This document shows, in pieces, positions 25,127 to 37,025 of a DNA stretch of 64,000 nt (position 1 is the stretch's first letter; the number at the start of each line of letters is the position of its first letter). A program made the translations under genes and the position numbers. This DNA is from Metabacillus niabensis (lineage in GTDB: Bacteria; Bacillota; Bacilli; Bacillales; Bacillaceae), in the NCBI RefSeq assembly GCF_020524345.1, contig NZ_JAIVLH010000011.1, positions 62,001-126,000 of the forward strand, read 5' to 3'. Below the pieces are notes generated by a model. The model did not search any database. It was not told the origin of the DNA and saw only the letters and a list, made by a program, of their open reading frames with translations.

Positions 25127-26235
25127 GAGCTAGACTCCTTTTTTCTTTTCCTTGTTTTCCATAAAATAAAGGGCAGTAGAAGCAAAGGAATACCGAATTG
25201 AAAAGGGATATGCATAAAGAATGGCACGAACACTAGCCCTTCCTTAAGATGTTCAACAAAGTTATGACTAATAACAGCTGAAAAAAAGGCAATGAGTGAT
25301 CCCATTGGAAGTGTCATGCTTCGATATGGTTTATTCGTAATTAGTTCTAGACCCTTTAAACCTCCGTAAAAAAAGATCCCCACCTTTACGATGATTCCGA
25401 ACATAACGAAAAACACAATAATCAAATCTACTCGTTCTATAAAGTTCAATAAGGATATTTCACGTGAAGCACTTAATAAAGGAAAGTTTGCCCGTTCCTT
25501 TACATCAACTCCTAAAGTAGATATTTGAATGAGAGCACCATATGCAAGCAAAACACCACTGGTAAAAACACCGGCAGCACTCACCTTTTTTATATGCTTT
25601 TTTGTGCCAATATAGGCGCTTATCACCATAAAAGTCACTACTTCTCCAAAAGGAAAGGTTATTAACTGCGGAAAAAGTGCATTTACAATAGGTTTAAATC
25701 CATCAGCTAAGATCGGCTGGATATTGCTTATTTCAAACTCACCCGAGAACCATATACCTAAACCAGTCATAACAATAAAAGCGACAACATATGGAAAGAA
25801 TACCTCACTTGTTCTCCCCAGCACCTCTAATCCATGCTGAAATATATAAACGATGACAAGCATCATCGTGATAGAGATAACTTCTAATGGTGTGACCTCA
25901 AAAATTGTAGAAACTAAAAGTTCACAAAAATCCCTCAACACCCTGGCAGATACATAAAAGAAGTAGATAACATATAATAGTGTGAAAAATTTACCGATCC
26001 ACTTTCCAAAACAAAAGACAAATAGCTCAAATAAGTTCTTACCAGGTACTTTTGAAAGGAGAAACAAATAATAAAGCATAATAGCCATTCCAAAAAAAGT
26101 TCCAATGATGACAGCAATCCAAGCATCCTGCTTTGCTTCATTTCCTATTCCTACTAAAGCAGCACTACCAATTTGAAAACAAACAATAAGGATATAAAGC
26201 TGCCAGAGTGAAATTTTCTCTACCAGTTGCTTCAT
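25123..26235 (-). CDS. Spore germination receptor subunit, GerB family permease
   Basis: 370 residues with about ten membrane helices, APC superfamily (endospore germination permease). LWQLYILIVCFQIGSAALVGIG at the N-terminus and FPFGEVVTFMVISAYIG in the middle are typical of the germinant-binding B subunit. ATG at 26235 is preferred; GGAAG lies 11 nt upstream and overlaps the end of the small upstream gene. A TTG at 26253 is the alternative. The B subunit usually determines which nutrient is sensed. Confidence 0.92.
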   Translation of the reverse strand: MKQLVEKISLWQLYILIVCFQIGSAALVGIGNEAKQDAWIAVIIGTFFGMAIMLYYLFLLSKVPGKNLFELFVFCFGKWIGKFFTLLYVIYFFYVSARVLRDFCELLVSTIFEVTPLEVISITMMLVIVYIFQHGLEVLGRTSEVFFPYVVAFIVMTGLGIWFSGEFEISNIQPILADGFKPIVNALFPQLITFPFGEVVTFMVISAYIGTKKHIKKVSAAGVFTSGVLLAYGALIQISTLGVDVKERANFPLLSASREISLLNFIERVDLIIVFFVMFGIIVKVGIFFYGGLKGLELITNKPYRSMTLPMGSLIAFFSAVISHNFVEHLKEGLVFVPFFMHIPFQFGIPLLLLPFILWKTRKRKKESSS

Positions 26236-26239
26236 TACT

Positions 26240-26473
26240 CTACTTACTTCCAATGTTTTTTATTTTTTGTAATTTTTCTTTCACACTTTTCCCTACAGAA
26301 TAAAGAAATCCAACTAGTAGAAAAACATAGATCATCCATTTATTAGATCCCGGATCCATCGCTAAAAGTGTCTTATATTGGTTAATTAAATTACTGCTAT
26401 AAAGATACGCATCAATCTGAGCAATCAATAAGCTAAGCAGGATAAATATTGTAAAAAACATAACAGCTCTCAT
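26240..26473 (-). CDS. Two-TM small membrane protein of the ger operon (D-subunit-like)
   Basis: 77 residues with hydrophobic segments at ~4-24 and ~47-63 and a basic C-terminal tail. Small two-TM D proteins are known from ger operons of several Bacillus species and modulate germination rate. This is the first gene of the operon; its stop is a few bases before the B-subunit start. RBS AAGGTG. The assignment rests on position, size and topology. Confidence 0.75.
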   Translation of the reverse strand: MRAVMFFTIFILLSLLIAQIDAYLYSSNLINQYKTLLAMDPGSNKWMIYVFLLVGFLYSVGKSVKEKLQKIKNIGSK

Positions 26474-26677
26474 TGGCTACACACCTTAACCATATTTGAA
26501 ATGATAAAATGAACTAATTCCTTCTAATATATGGTTTATTATGGACAAATGTGGTTTTTTTAGTATGAAAGAACCAAAATCTTTCTGTGTTTATTTTTGA
26601 ACACTCAAAACGATCCGTGCATATAAAGATAAATTATGTCTAAAACAATAAAAATTTTGTCTATTTGATAGAATGAT

Positions 26678-26684
26678 TGTCGAA
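26678..26684. promoter_or_regulatory. Spo0A-box-like site in the ger/Spo0E-like divergent region
   Basis: TGTCGAA, an exact match to the 7-base 0A box, lies 73 bases before the Spo0E-like gene within the 283-base intergenic region 26474-26756. Otherwise the region is AT-rich; no confident sigma-A or sigma-G promoter could be assigned by eye. Confidence 0.4.
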
Positions 26685-26756
26685 GGCATTCCAAAATGGG
26701 AAGAAATCAATAATAATAGGTATATACGATCTGTTAAGCATAGGGAGCCATGAAAA

Positions 26757-26927
26757 ATGATGAATAATGTGAACCAAGATCTGGGTCATAAAATAGATTT
26801 AGTGAGAAGATTAATGATCGCTACTGCCCAGGCAAAAGGAATGAACAACCCTGAAACAATTAAGTATAGCGAAGAATTAGACAGACTAATACTAGAAACA
26901 CAGTTACTTCTAAAGTCATGTAGTTAA
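26757..26927 (+). CDS. Spo0E-like aspartyl-phosphate phosphatase
   Basis: 56 residues: a helical hairpin with the family pattern IDLVRRLMIATAQAKGM (helix 1) and YSEELDRLILETQ (helix 2), where SEELD corresponds to the SQELD signature. Spo0E-family proteins dephosphorylate Spo0A-P and delay sporulation. AGGGAG lies 9 nt before the ATG at 26757. It is divergent from the ger operon. The Glu for Gln change in the signature is seen in some relatives. Confidence 0.85.
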   Translation: MMNNVNQDLGHKIDLVRRLMIATAQAKGMNNPETIKYSEELDRLILETQLLLKSCS

Positions 26928-27096
26928 TTTATAGGACAGATCCTCTATGAGCAAGAGTCAATCAAGAACTCCCTGTCCTTCTATTTACTTATGGATGCAA
27001 AAGGATATACCTATACGTCCTAAAAATATTTCCTATTCTATCTATTTGTTTGTTTTTTCTAATAAACCAGAAAAACTAGTAGCATGATGCCACTAG

Positions 27097-28281
27097 CTAT
27101 ATATGATTTAATGCTGATTGTATGTCTTCCCAAATATCCTCCCAGGCTTCAAGACCTACAGAGAGACGCATCAACATATCTGAAATTCCCATTTCCCTCC
27201 TTATATGTGCGGGAACAACAGCATGTGTCATAGAAGCAGGGTGTTGAATTAATGTTTCTGCATCACCTAAGCTTACAGCAATGGGTATTAACTTTAAATG
27301 ATTCACAAATTTAACAGCATCCTCAAATGTCCCTTTTACTTCAAATGATAGTAATCCTCCGCCATTTTTCATTTGTTTTTTCATGATTTGATAGTGGGAA
27401 TGATCGGGATCCTTGGGATAATAAATGGCTTTAACCTTTGGATGCTCTTTTAGTTTCATCGCAATTTTCTCTGCATTCTCACAATGACGATCCATTCTAA
27501 CAGCTAATGTTTTCAACCCTCTAAGTAGTAACCATGCATCAAATGGAGAGATAACTCCACCTATATCCTTTTGTATAGTCTTTTTTAAGGAATCGATCGT
27601 ATTTTTGTCTCCTACTACCAGACCCGCAATGACATCTCCGTGACCACCAATATATTTTGTTCCACTATGGATAACCAGATCACATCCAAGCGTAATTGGT
27701 GTTTGTAAATATGGAGAACAAAACGTATTGTCTACAACCACCTTAATGTTTCGTTCCTTAGCAATCGAGACAACCTTTTCTAAATCAATTAAGTTCATTG
27801 TAGGGTTCATAGGAGTTTCAATAAATATGCAGCGTGTCGTTTTCTTTATCTGTGCAAGAATATCTTCCTCTGAACATAGCTCAGAAAAAGTATAGTCAAT
27901 TTTGTACTTTTCCTTTAAAAGCTGTAATAAACCAAACGTACAGCCGTAAATTCCTTTTGAACAAATAATGTGATCATTCGCTTTTGTTATGCCGATGAGA
28001 ACAGCTGAAATAGCAGCCATTCCTGATGAAAACGCCAGTGCAGCTTCTCCGCCTTCCAATTGTGCAATTCGTTCTTCTAATACTGTCACCGTTGGATTAC
28101 CTAATCTGGAGTAAATATACCCCTCATCTATTCCTGCAAATCTGTTCGCTCCATGTTCCACTGTGGGAAAGGTAAATGTTGATGTTTGGTAGATTGGCGG
28201 GGTTAAGCTATTTTGATGCTTATTTGGATCATAACCTGCGTGAATTGCCTTTGTGGCAAATTGGTACTCCTTTTCTTTCAT
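27097..28281 (-). CDS. PLP-dependent methionine gamma-lyase-type enzyme
   Basis: 394 residues, Cys/Met metabolism PLP family, homotetrameric in relatives. Visible: SRLGNPTVTVLEERIAQLEGG, FSSGMAAISAVL, and the PLP lysine in VIHSGTKYIGGHGDVIAGLVVG. The segment GIYGCTFGLL carries the Tyr and Cys characteristic of methionine gamma-lyase, which splits methionine to methanethiol, ammonia and 2-oxobutyrate; cystathionine gamma-lyase/synthase activity is the alternative. RBS GAGGGGGG. No S-box precedes it. Monocistronic. Confidence 0.87.
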   Translation of the reverse strand: MKEKEYQFATKAIHAGYDPNKHQNSLTPPIYQTSTFTFPTVEHGANRFAGIDEGYIYSRLGNPTVTVLEERIAQLEGGEAALAFSSGMAAISAVLIGITKANDHIICSKGIYGCTFGLLQLLKEKYKIDYTFSELCSEEDILAQIKKTTRCIFIETPMNPTMNLIDLEKVVSIAKERNIKVVVDNTFCSPYLQTPITLGCDLVIHSGTKYIGGHGDVIAGLVVGDKNTIDSLKKTIQKDIGGVISPFDAWLLLRGLKTLAVRMDRHCENAEKIAMKLKEHPKVKAIYYPKDPDHSHYQIMKKQMKNGGGLLSFEVKGTFEDAVKFVNHLKLIPIAVSLGDAETLIQHPASMTHAVVPAHIRREMGISDMLMRLSVGLEAWEDIWEDIQSALNHI

Positions 28282-28371
28282 AGGATTTCCCCCCTCTTTA
28301 TAGGATATTGGAAAATGTCCGTCTTGGTTCCTATGGTTTATATTCTAAAGGGGATGTTGATTGGCACTACA

Positions 28372-29181
28372 TCAAATCTGACATTGAGGACAGAAGAATG
28401 ATTTTTTTGAAGAAATCTCTTCTCTTATGATTGTAGTCTTACAGCGAGGACAAGGCTCACCTTCCCGGTCATAAACATAACAATGTTCATTATACTTCCC
28501 TGTTAACTCGTCCCCTTTAAATACAGGCATTTCAATATATCCGCCATATGTCAAACCTCTATTTAATATCGTTTGAATCGCATGGAATAGTGAAGCTCTT
28601 TCCCTAGATGAAAGTTCATCTCCTATTCGCATAGGTAACAATTTTGCTTCAAAACAGATTTCATCAGAGTAATGATTTCCAATACCAGCAATAAACTTTT
28701 GATTAACAAGATTCGATTTTAATGTCCCGCGTTTCTTTTTAAGCTGTTCATCAAATTCTGATAATTGAAAGCTCGAATCAAGGGGTTCAGGACCTAAATC
28801 AAGAAATTCCTTTTCAACCTCTTGAGCGGTAAGAAGATGAAGGTACCCTAATCTTAGCCCAATAAAAAACAATTGGCAGTCGCCAAAGGTGAGGGTAACC
28901 TGTTTTGTTCTATCAGGACTATCTTGCTCATTTCCGATATACATGAGCCCTCCCAGCATAAGATGCAGCAATAAATGACCACCCGAATCCAATTTAAAAA
29001 CCAAATGTTTTGCCCGTCTCTCAACTGCAACTAGCTTCCTCCCTTTCACTTCATCTATAAAAGCAGGAATCGCTTTATTGATCGACTTCTCTCTCGTCAC
29101 TTCTACTGACTGAATGGTTTTTCCGACAAGCTTTTTTTCAAAAATCCGTTTATAATTTTCCATCTCAGGTAATTCAGGCAC
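28372..29181 (-). CDS. Formamidopyrimidine-DNA glycosylase/endonuclease VIII family
   Basis: 269 residues. After removal of fMet the N-terminus is PELPEMENY, with catalytic Pro1 and Glu2. An H2TH domain (~150-200; NLVNQKFIAGIGNHYSDEICFEAKLLP) and a C-terminal zinc finger CPRC-X16-CPQC complete the Fpg/Nei layout. It excises oxidised bases and cleaves abasic sites. The GTG start at 29181 lies behind AAGGGAAG. The family has a separate housekeeping MutM near polA in Bacillus, so this is probably a second paralogue with a different lesion preference. Confidence 0.9.
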   Translation of the reverse strand: MPELPEMENYKRIFEKKLVGKTIQSVEVTREKSINKAIPAFIDEVKGRKLVAVERRAKHLVFKLDSGGHLLLHLMLGGLMYIGNEQDSPDRTKQVTLTFGDCQLFFIGLRLGYLHLLTAQEVEKEFLDLGPEPLDSSFQLSEFDEQLKKKRGTLKSNLVNQKFIAGIGNHYSDEICFEAKLLPMRIGDELSSRERASLFHAIQTILNRGLTYGGYIEMPVFKGDELTGKYNEHCYVYDREGEPCPRCKTTIIREEISSKKSFFCPQCQI

Positions 29182-29253
29182 AAAAACACTTCCCTTAATA
29201 CAAAATTTTTTATTAGTATTTCATATTAAAGATGTAACATGTACCGAGACTTC

Positions 29254-29871
29254 TTAGACTCCATACCTTTCCAATTGATAAATTAAAAACCTCTCATTGG
29301 CGTTATGCTCATATAGTCCATTTATTTTCACCTCTTCTTTTAATACAAAAGAAGTTTGGTTGTCCAAATAAAAAAGATAGTCTTCTGCTGCATAATATAA
29401 AATCAATTCGACTTTACGGTTTCTTTTTTCAACCGACTTTAGAATATTACGGACTACTTTCATAAAGATTTGAACGGAAAAAGGATTAAAAAAATAAAAA
29501 CGATTGTCTGCTTGGTTTATTGGATATTCCTCTGCTAAACAATGATGAAAAATAATCTGATTACCATTCCGTTTTGTTTTCGTGATATAACGGGTACGGT
29601 TCTTCACAGCATTTTCGTAAAAAAGAAGATCCATCTCAACTCCTACAACCGGTATGTGAAATAAGTAATGGACAAATAGTGGCAACCTCCCCTTGCCACA
29701 ACCAAAATCAACTAAGCGATCATTTTCTGTCAGCTTATAGTGATGAAATAATTGTTCCAGTCCTTGATAGGGAGTAGGTTCATACCGGTGATAATGAAAG
29801 GATTTATGAAATCCCTTTTGTTCATCATCTGTATCAATGTTAAGTAACCTGTCATATGTCTTTTCTGCCAT
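29254..29871 (-). CDS. Class I SAM-dependent methyltransferase, unknown target
   Basis: 205 residues from the ATG at 29871, chosen because AAAGGAG lies 7 nt upstream. RLVDFGCGKGRLPLFVHYLF is the SAM-binding motif I, with the acidic GVEMD after strand 2 and FYFFNPFSVQIF at motif IV. The N-terminal YHRYEPTPYQGLEQLF may contact the substrate. The fold is clear; the NPF-type motif suggests N-methylation, but the substrate is unknown. Confidence 0.82.
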   Translation of the reverse strand: MAEKTYDRLLNIDTDDEQKGFHKSFHYHRYEPTPYQGLEQLFHHYKLTENDRLVDFGCGKGRLPLFVHYLFHIPVVGVEMDLLFYENAVKNRTRYITKTKRNGNQIIFHHCLAEEYPINQADNRFYFFNPFSVQIFMKVVRNILKSVEKRNRKVELILYYAAEDYLFYLDNQTSFVLKEEVKINGLYEHNANERFLIYQLERYGV

Positions 29872-30026
29872 TCGTTTTCTCCTTTGCAACAGTATGTTAT
29901 GATTAGAAAAACACGATTTACCGAAAGGAATGGCCGAAGTCGATGTCTTTTCTTATCCTTTAATCTTTTAATATAGTTAAACTTACTTAAAGTATTTAAA
30001 AAAGATTGATAGTTAGGTGGGCTATA

Positions 30027-30548
30027 ATGAATTGGATATCAACCACTAAAAAAGGTGAATTTCTAAAATGGTTTTTAGACCATCATCAATTAAAAAACAA
30101 GGAAGCGCGGAGACTTATTGAATATATTCAAAAGAATCATCATCTCCTCAAGAACCTATCTTTTACCGAGTCAGTACATCCTAAAGAACGCACCATCATG
30201 ATCTCCAGTATTAGTTCTGATGAACCCGGCTTCCACTTCTATTCCAATGGTTTCAAAACCGAAGATGTTTCAAGAGCTTTTGGATCATTAATGAATAACC
30301 CGGCAGATAAGATATTCATCATTCTTCACTATTTTGGGAAACATTCTGATCATCGTTATACACAACTTGTTGAAACACATCGCATTCATTCTATCAAACA
30401 ATTTGAGCAATCTGAAAAGGACGCAAAAGCTACCGACCTAGTTGTTGAAATTGCTTTACTGAAAAGTCAAATTAACAAGGCACTTGATGATCGGAACGAA
30501 GAGCTTTTCCATGAGTTAGTAAAAAAACTGAAGGAGATACAAAAATAA
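30027..30548 (+). CDS. YpiB/UPF0302 family protein with IDEAL domain
   Basis: 173 residues. MNWISTTKKGEFLKWFLDHHQLKNKEARRLIEYI begins the YpiB domain; the C-terminal KSQINKALDDRNEELFHELVKKLKEI is the short IDEAL helix pair. Start at 30027 lies 6 nt after AGGTGG, in preference to an upstream TTG. In B. subtilis ypiB neighbours qcrABC and its function remains poorly defined; here it stands alone between a methyltransferase and a kinase gene. Confidence 0.8.
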   Translation: MNWISTTKKGEFLKWFLDHHQLKNKEARRLIEYIQKNHHLLKNLSFTESVHPKERTIMISSISSDEPGFHFYSNGFKTEDVSRAFGSLMNNPADKIFIILHYFGKHSDHRYTQLVETHRIHSIKQFEQSEKDAKATDLVVEIALLKSQINKALDDRNEELFHELVKKLKEIQK

Positions 30549-30549
30549 C

Positions 30550-30571
30550 CGCATAGATTCTTATCTATGCG
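30550..30571. terminator. Hairpin between convergent genes
   Basis: Perfect 9-bp stem CGCATAGAT/ATCTATGCG with a 4-nt loop, followed by GTTGTTTCATCTTTT on the plus strand; a likely shared terminator for the converging genes. Confidence 0.65.
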
Positions 30572-30583
30572 TTGTTTCATCTT

Positions 30584-31819
30584 TTATACAAATTCCCTTT
30601 TTAATAGCGGTTGTGTCATTGTAGGGATCACGATTTCTATTCTTGTTCCTTTGTTTACTTCACTATGTATTGATAACTGTCCCTTATGTGATTCAATGAT
30701 TTTATAACAGGTCATGAGTCCTAAGCCTGTTCCTTTTTCTTTCGTGGTATAAAACGGTTCACCTAGTGTAGGAATTCGCTCGGGTGGAATGCCTACCCCC
30801 TCATCAATTACCTGAATAACAATGGTACCCTTTTCATTTCCCTTCATCTTCAGATAGATATTTCCTCCATCAGGCATCGCTTCAATTGCATTTTTAAACA
30901 GGTTCAAAAACACTTGCTTTAATTGTGCTTCCTCACAACAAATCATAGGTAAATCCGATTCAACCTCCGAAAAGATTTGCACATTATTTAATATGGATTG
31001 TGTACTCATTAACGTAATCACATCTTTAATTAACTCATTAAGATCCTTTTCAACAAATATGGAGGCACTTGGTTTGGAAAGAACAAGGAATTCCCCGACT
31101 ATTGCATTAATACGATCAAGCTCTGACAACACAATATTATAATATTCTTCTTGTAGATGGTTTGATTTAAACAATTGAATAAATCCCTTTATGGATGTAA
31201 GCGGATTTCGTATTTCATGAGCAATTCCAGCTGCCATTTGACCTAACAACGCCAGTTTTTCAGACTTTAGCAACAGCTTTTCTGTTTGTTCCTTCTTTTC
31301 TGTAATATCTTTACCAATTGTTAAGATTGCTTCACTTTTTCCATACGAGATATTCATTGATGAACCTTCAAAGAAAAATGTTGTTCCATCACCTCGCATT
31401 AATTCATACTCAATGCAACTCAATGGAGAATTTTTCTTTTTAATCATTTTAATTCTTTCTCCAGCACGTCCTATGTACTTTGGAACAATAAAATCCAGGA
31501 TTGAACGATTAATCAAATCTTCTTTACTTCCAGCCCCTATCATCTTCACAGCTGCATAGTTCACATAACAAATTTTAAATTCGTCATGAATAATAATCGA
31601 TTCCGGAAATGAATCGATCAGCTTTTTATAACTTTCATCCTTTAGCTTTGCCTTTTTTGCATAAAATCTAGCTAAGTCATACTGTCTTCCTACGAAAAAT
31701 GCAATAATTGTAAAAATAAAAAAATCCACTGTAAAAAATGGTTCCTGATCCATCACTGTTTGATAGGCTGTAAACAATATCGATATTAACACCAGAATAA
31801 TTTGTCCTGATCGATTCAT
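30584..31819 (-). CDS. Orphan sporulation-type histidine kinase (2 TM-PAS-HisKA-HATPase)
   Basis: 411 residues. Two closely spaced N-terminal helices (~6-22 and 29-44) leave almost no outside loop; a PAS domain (~63-173) follows, then HisKA with His201 in AAGIAHEIRNPLTSIKGFIQLF and HATPase_c with N-box FLNLFKNAIEAM, DEGVG (339-343) and GTGLGL (363-368). The kinase core is of the KinA-E type that feeds Spo0F, and no response regulator is adjacent. It probably monitors an intracellular or membrane signal through PAS. Monocistronic. Confidence 0.9.
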   Translation of the reverse strand: MNRSGQIILVLISILFTAYQTVMDQEPFFTVDFFIFTIIAFFVGRQYDLARFYAKKAKLKDESYKKLIDSFPESIIIHDEFKICYVNYAAVKMIGAGSKEDLINRSILDFIVPKYIGRAGERIKMIKKKNSPLSCIEYELMRGDGTTFFFEGSSMNISYGKSEAILTIGKDITEKKEQTEKLLLKSEKLALLGQMAAGIAHEIRNPLTSIKGFIQLFKSNHLQEEYYNIVLSELDRINAIVGEFLVLSKPSASIFVEKDLNELIKDVITLMSTQSILNNVQIFSEVESDLPMICCEEAQLKQVFLNLFKNAIEAMPDGGNIYLKMKGNEKGTIVIQVIDEGVGIPPERIPTLGEPFYTTKEKGTGLGLMTCYKIIESHKGQLSIHSEVNKGTRIEIVIPTMTQPLLKREFV

Positions 31820-32045
31820 CCTGTTATCCTCTTCACCTAGATTTTTCTTTCATCATAGCATATTTGAACTAGAATTATATCCCAATTGGAAAAATTCAAT
31901 AAACTCTATGTGAGAGTATCTACCTATCTATTTATTGACAGGATTAAGGGTAACTGACAGTGCTTCTTTATTAAACGTAAAAAGGAAATCAATAAACGCT
32001 AAAGGGCTATCACACATGTGCGACAGCCTTTTAAGTTCCTACTCT

Positions 32046-34805
<2,760 letters not shown>

Positions 34806-34833
34806 TCATCTCCCTATTAATCTATCAGTTAAC

Positions 34834-34847
34834 CGTAAGCGCTTCCT
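34834..34847 (-). promoter_or_regulatory. cre-like site upstream of ganB
   Basis: Minus strand AGGAAGCGCTTACG, matching the CcpA cre pattern at 12 of 14 positions, 35 bases before the start codon; consistent with catabolite repression. Confidence 0.5.
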
Positions 34848-34889
34848 TTCATGTGCTCAACAATGATGAAATTAAGGCATAGAGAAGGA

Positions 34890-34912
34890 CGAGAATGATC
34901 AAGTCATTCTCG
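34890..34912 (-). terminator. Terminator after ganA
   Basis: Stem CGAGAATGA/TCATTCTCG (34890-34898 with 34904-34912) with flanking AGAG/CTCT pairing, 26 bases after the ganA stop; the U-tract is weak. It separates ganSPQA from ganB. Confidence 0.6.
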
Positions 34913-34937
34913 CTCTCTTTTGTTGTTTCATTTCGTT

Positions 34938-36998
34938 TTACTTAGATTTTTCCAGGATTCTTACTTCATATACATCCAATGTCAGATCACCTGTGACTTC
35001 TTCACCACTCACCAAGTCCTTAACCTTATCATTAAGACTGATAGGTTGTTTCTCCTCAGTAAAGTTCATTACAAACAGGTAATCACTTTCAGGTGCCTGC
35101 CTTACTTGCACAGATACACCTTTACCATGTTTTACTGTTTGAACAGGTTTAAGCTGAAGCTCATCTATTAGCTCTTGGTAAAAGTCGTCATGGAATTGAG
35201 GGTCTAATCGTCCGCCAATATAGTAGGATGCACCTTCACCAAAGTTGTGTCTCGTTACAGCAGGTGTCGTTGCATAGAAATCTTCTTCATATGTTCCATC
35301 TACAGTTGCTGTATTCACATCAATGACAGTTGCATAATCCTTCAACTCATATGACTGATTACGATATGTGACACGGTTACGATCCTTTGGATATAACGTA
35401 TCTGTTTCAACAGGCTTCATTCCGAATATCTCTTGTAAATCTTTGTGCCATCCACCTAAATATGTGAGATCATGTTCATTCACAATACCACTAATATAGG
35501 TCATGACTAATTTTCCGCCATTTTGTACAAATGTTTTCAAACGAGCAATCGTATCTTCACTAACTAAATAGAGCATCGGAACAATTAACAATTTATAATG
35601 AGCAAAATCCTGTTCCTTCGTAATAACATCAACAGGGATATCTTTTTCCCAGAATGGACGATAATGCTGCTGTAATGTTTGTGGATACTGCTTTGTTTTT
35701 AAACCGTATCCTTGCGCATCGTTGATAGCCCAATTGCTTTCCCAATCATAAAGGATAGCAACATCTGCAGGACGGTTTGTTCCGACAATATCAGATAACT
35801 TTTCTAACGTCTGCCCAACCTTTGCTACCTCTTTAAATACACGGTTTTCTGAGCTATTGTCATGATCAACAACAGCACCGTGGAATTTTTCGGATGAACC
35901 GCGTGACTTTCTCCATTGGAAATACAATATACTATCCGAGCCATGTGAAATCATTTGCATAGATGAGAGCAAATGCATTCCCGGACGTTTCGCTTTATTC
36001 ACTTCATGCCAGTTTACACCACTTGGCGTTGATTCCATTAATAAGAACGGCTGTTGCTTTAGGCTTCTGTATAAATCATTAATAAAGCCTACTTTCATAG
36101 CTAAATCTGCTGTGCTTTCCCAGTCATTATGCCAAGCAGGATAGGCATCCCAGCTGATGACATCCAGATGTTTAGCAAACTTACTATAATCAAGTGATTG
36201 AAACGGTATCAGGTCAAATGTATCAGCCATAAAGTTTGTTGTGATCGGAATTTGTGGTGTGATTTCTCTTAACGGTACAATTTCATTTTTATAAAAATCA
36301 ATGGTTTGATCTGTTACAAATCGACGCCAATCTAAATTTAAGCCATGCACAGCACTTTCACCAATCGGAGACGGTGATTCAATTTGTGACCAATCACTGT
36401 ACGTATGACTCCAGAACGGACCCCACCATGCATCATTTAATGCTTTAAGGTCATTGTTATATTTTTCTTTTAGCCAATTGCGAAAAGCACGTTGACACTT
36501 ATGACAATGACATTCCCCACCATATTCATTCGAGATATGCCACATCAACAAGCTTGGGTGATTACCGTACCTTTCAGCTAATAGTCGATTCATTTGCCCG
36601 GTTTTCTCACGATAAACTTCAGATGTAAAACAGTGATTATGTCTTCCGCCATGAAGCTGTTTCACTCTGCTGCCATTCACACGTAGAACTTCAGGATATT
36701 TCTGAGACATCCAAGCAGGACGGGCACCACTTGGAGTAGCTAAGATGAGCCGCCCTCCAATACCATGGATGTTTTCAAAAATTTGGTCTAACCATTCAAA
36801 GTTATAAACTCCTTCTTCCGGTTCTAGTGCACTCCACGCAAAAATACCGACAGAAAATGTATTTGTATGTGAAAGCTTCATCAACTCAATATCATCCGCT
36901 AAGATGTCAGGTCTATCTAACCATTGATCAGGGTTATAATCTCCGCCGTGAAGCATAAAGTTTGCTTTTGTTGTATAAGTCTTTTCAACCTTTGACAT
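34938..36998 (-). CDS. ganA: GH42 beta-galactosidase
   Basis: 686 residues, cytoplasmic, full length for GH42. It hydrolyses imported galacto-oligosaccharides to galactose. Acid/base Glu158 in MWHISNEYGG and nucleophile Glu322 in LLMESTPSG. Cys123, 163, 165 and 168 form the metal site seen in many GH42 enzymes. The HGGDYNPDQW N-terminus and the trimerisation/beta-sandwich C-terminus are regular. RBS GAGGGAGAG; 27 bases after ganQ. Last gene of the ganSPQA operon. Confidence 0.95.
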   Translation of the reverse strand: MSKVEKTYTTKANFMLHGGDYNPDQWLDRPDILADDIELMKLSHTNTFSVGIFAWSALEPEEGVYNFEWLDQIFENIHGIGGRLILATPSGARPAWMSQKYPEVLRVNGSRVKQLHGGRHNHCFTSEVYREKTGQMNRLLAERYGNHPSLLMWHISNEYGGECHCHKCQRAFRNWLKEKYNNDLKALNDAWWGPFWSHTYSDWSQIESPSPIGESAVHGLNLDWRRFVTDQTIDFYKNEIVPLREITPQIPITTNFMADTFDLIPFQSLDYSKFAKHLDVISWDAYPAWHNDWESTADLAMKVGFINDLYRSLKQQPFLLMESTPSGVNWHEVNKAKRPGMHLLSSMQMISHGSDSILYFQWRKSRGSSEKFHGAVVDHDNSSENRVFKEVAKVGQTLEKLSDIVGTNRPADVAILYDWESNWAINDAQGYGLKTKQYPQTLQQHYRPFWEKDIPVDVITKEQDFAHYKLLIVPMLYLVSEDTIARLKTFVQNGGKLVMTYISGIVNEHDLTYLGGWHKDLQEIFGMKPVETDTLYPKDRNRVTYRNQSYELKDYATVIDVNTATVDGTYEEDFYATTPAVTRHNFGEGASYYIGGRLDPQFHDDFYQELIDELQLKPVQTVKHGKGVSVQVRQAPESDYLFVMNFTEEKQPISLNDKVKDLVSGEEVTGDLTLDVYEVRILEKSK

Positions 36999-37025
36999 AA
37001 TTCTCTCCCTCTAAAAAGAAATTTC

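Noticed and set aside
26933-26979. Terminator after the Spo0E-like gene
   Set aside because: AGGACAG/CTGTCCT pairs across a 33-base loop with only a weak T-tract; too uncertain to list.
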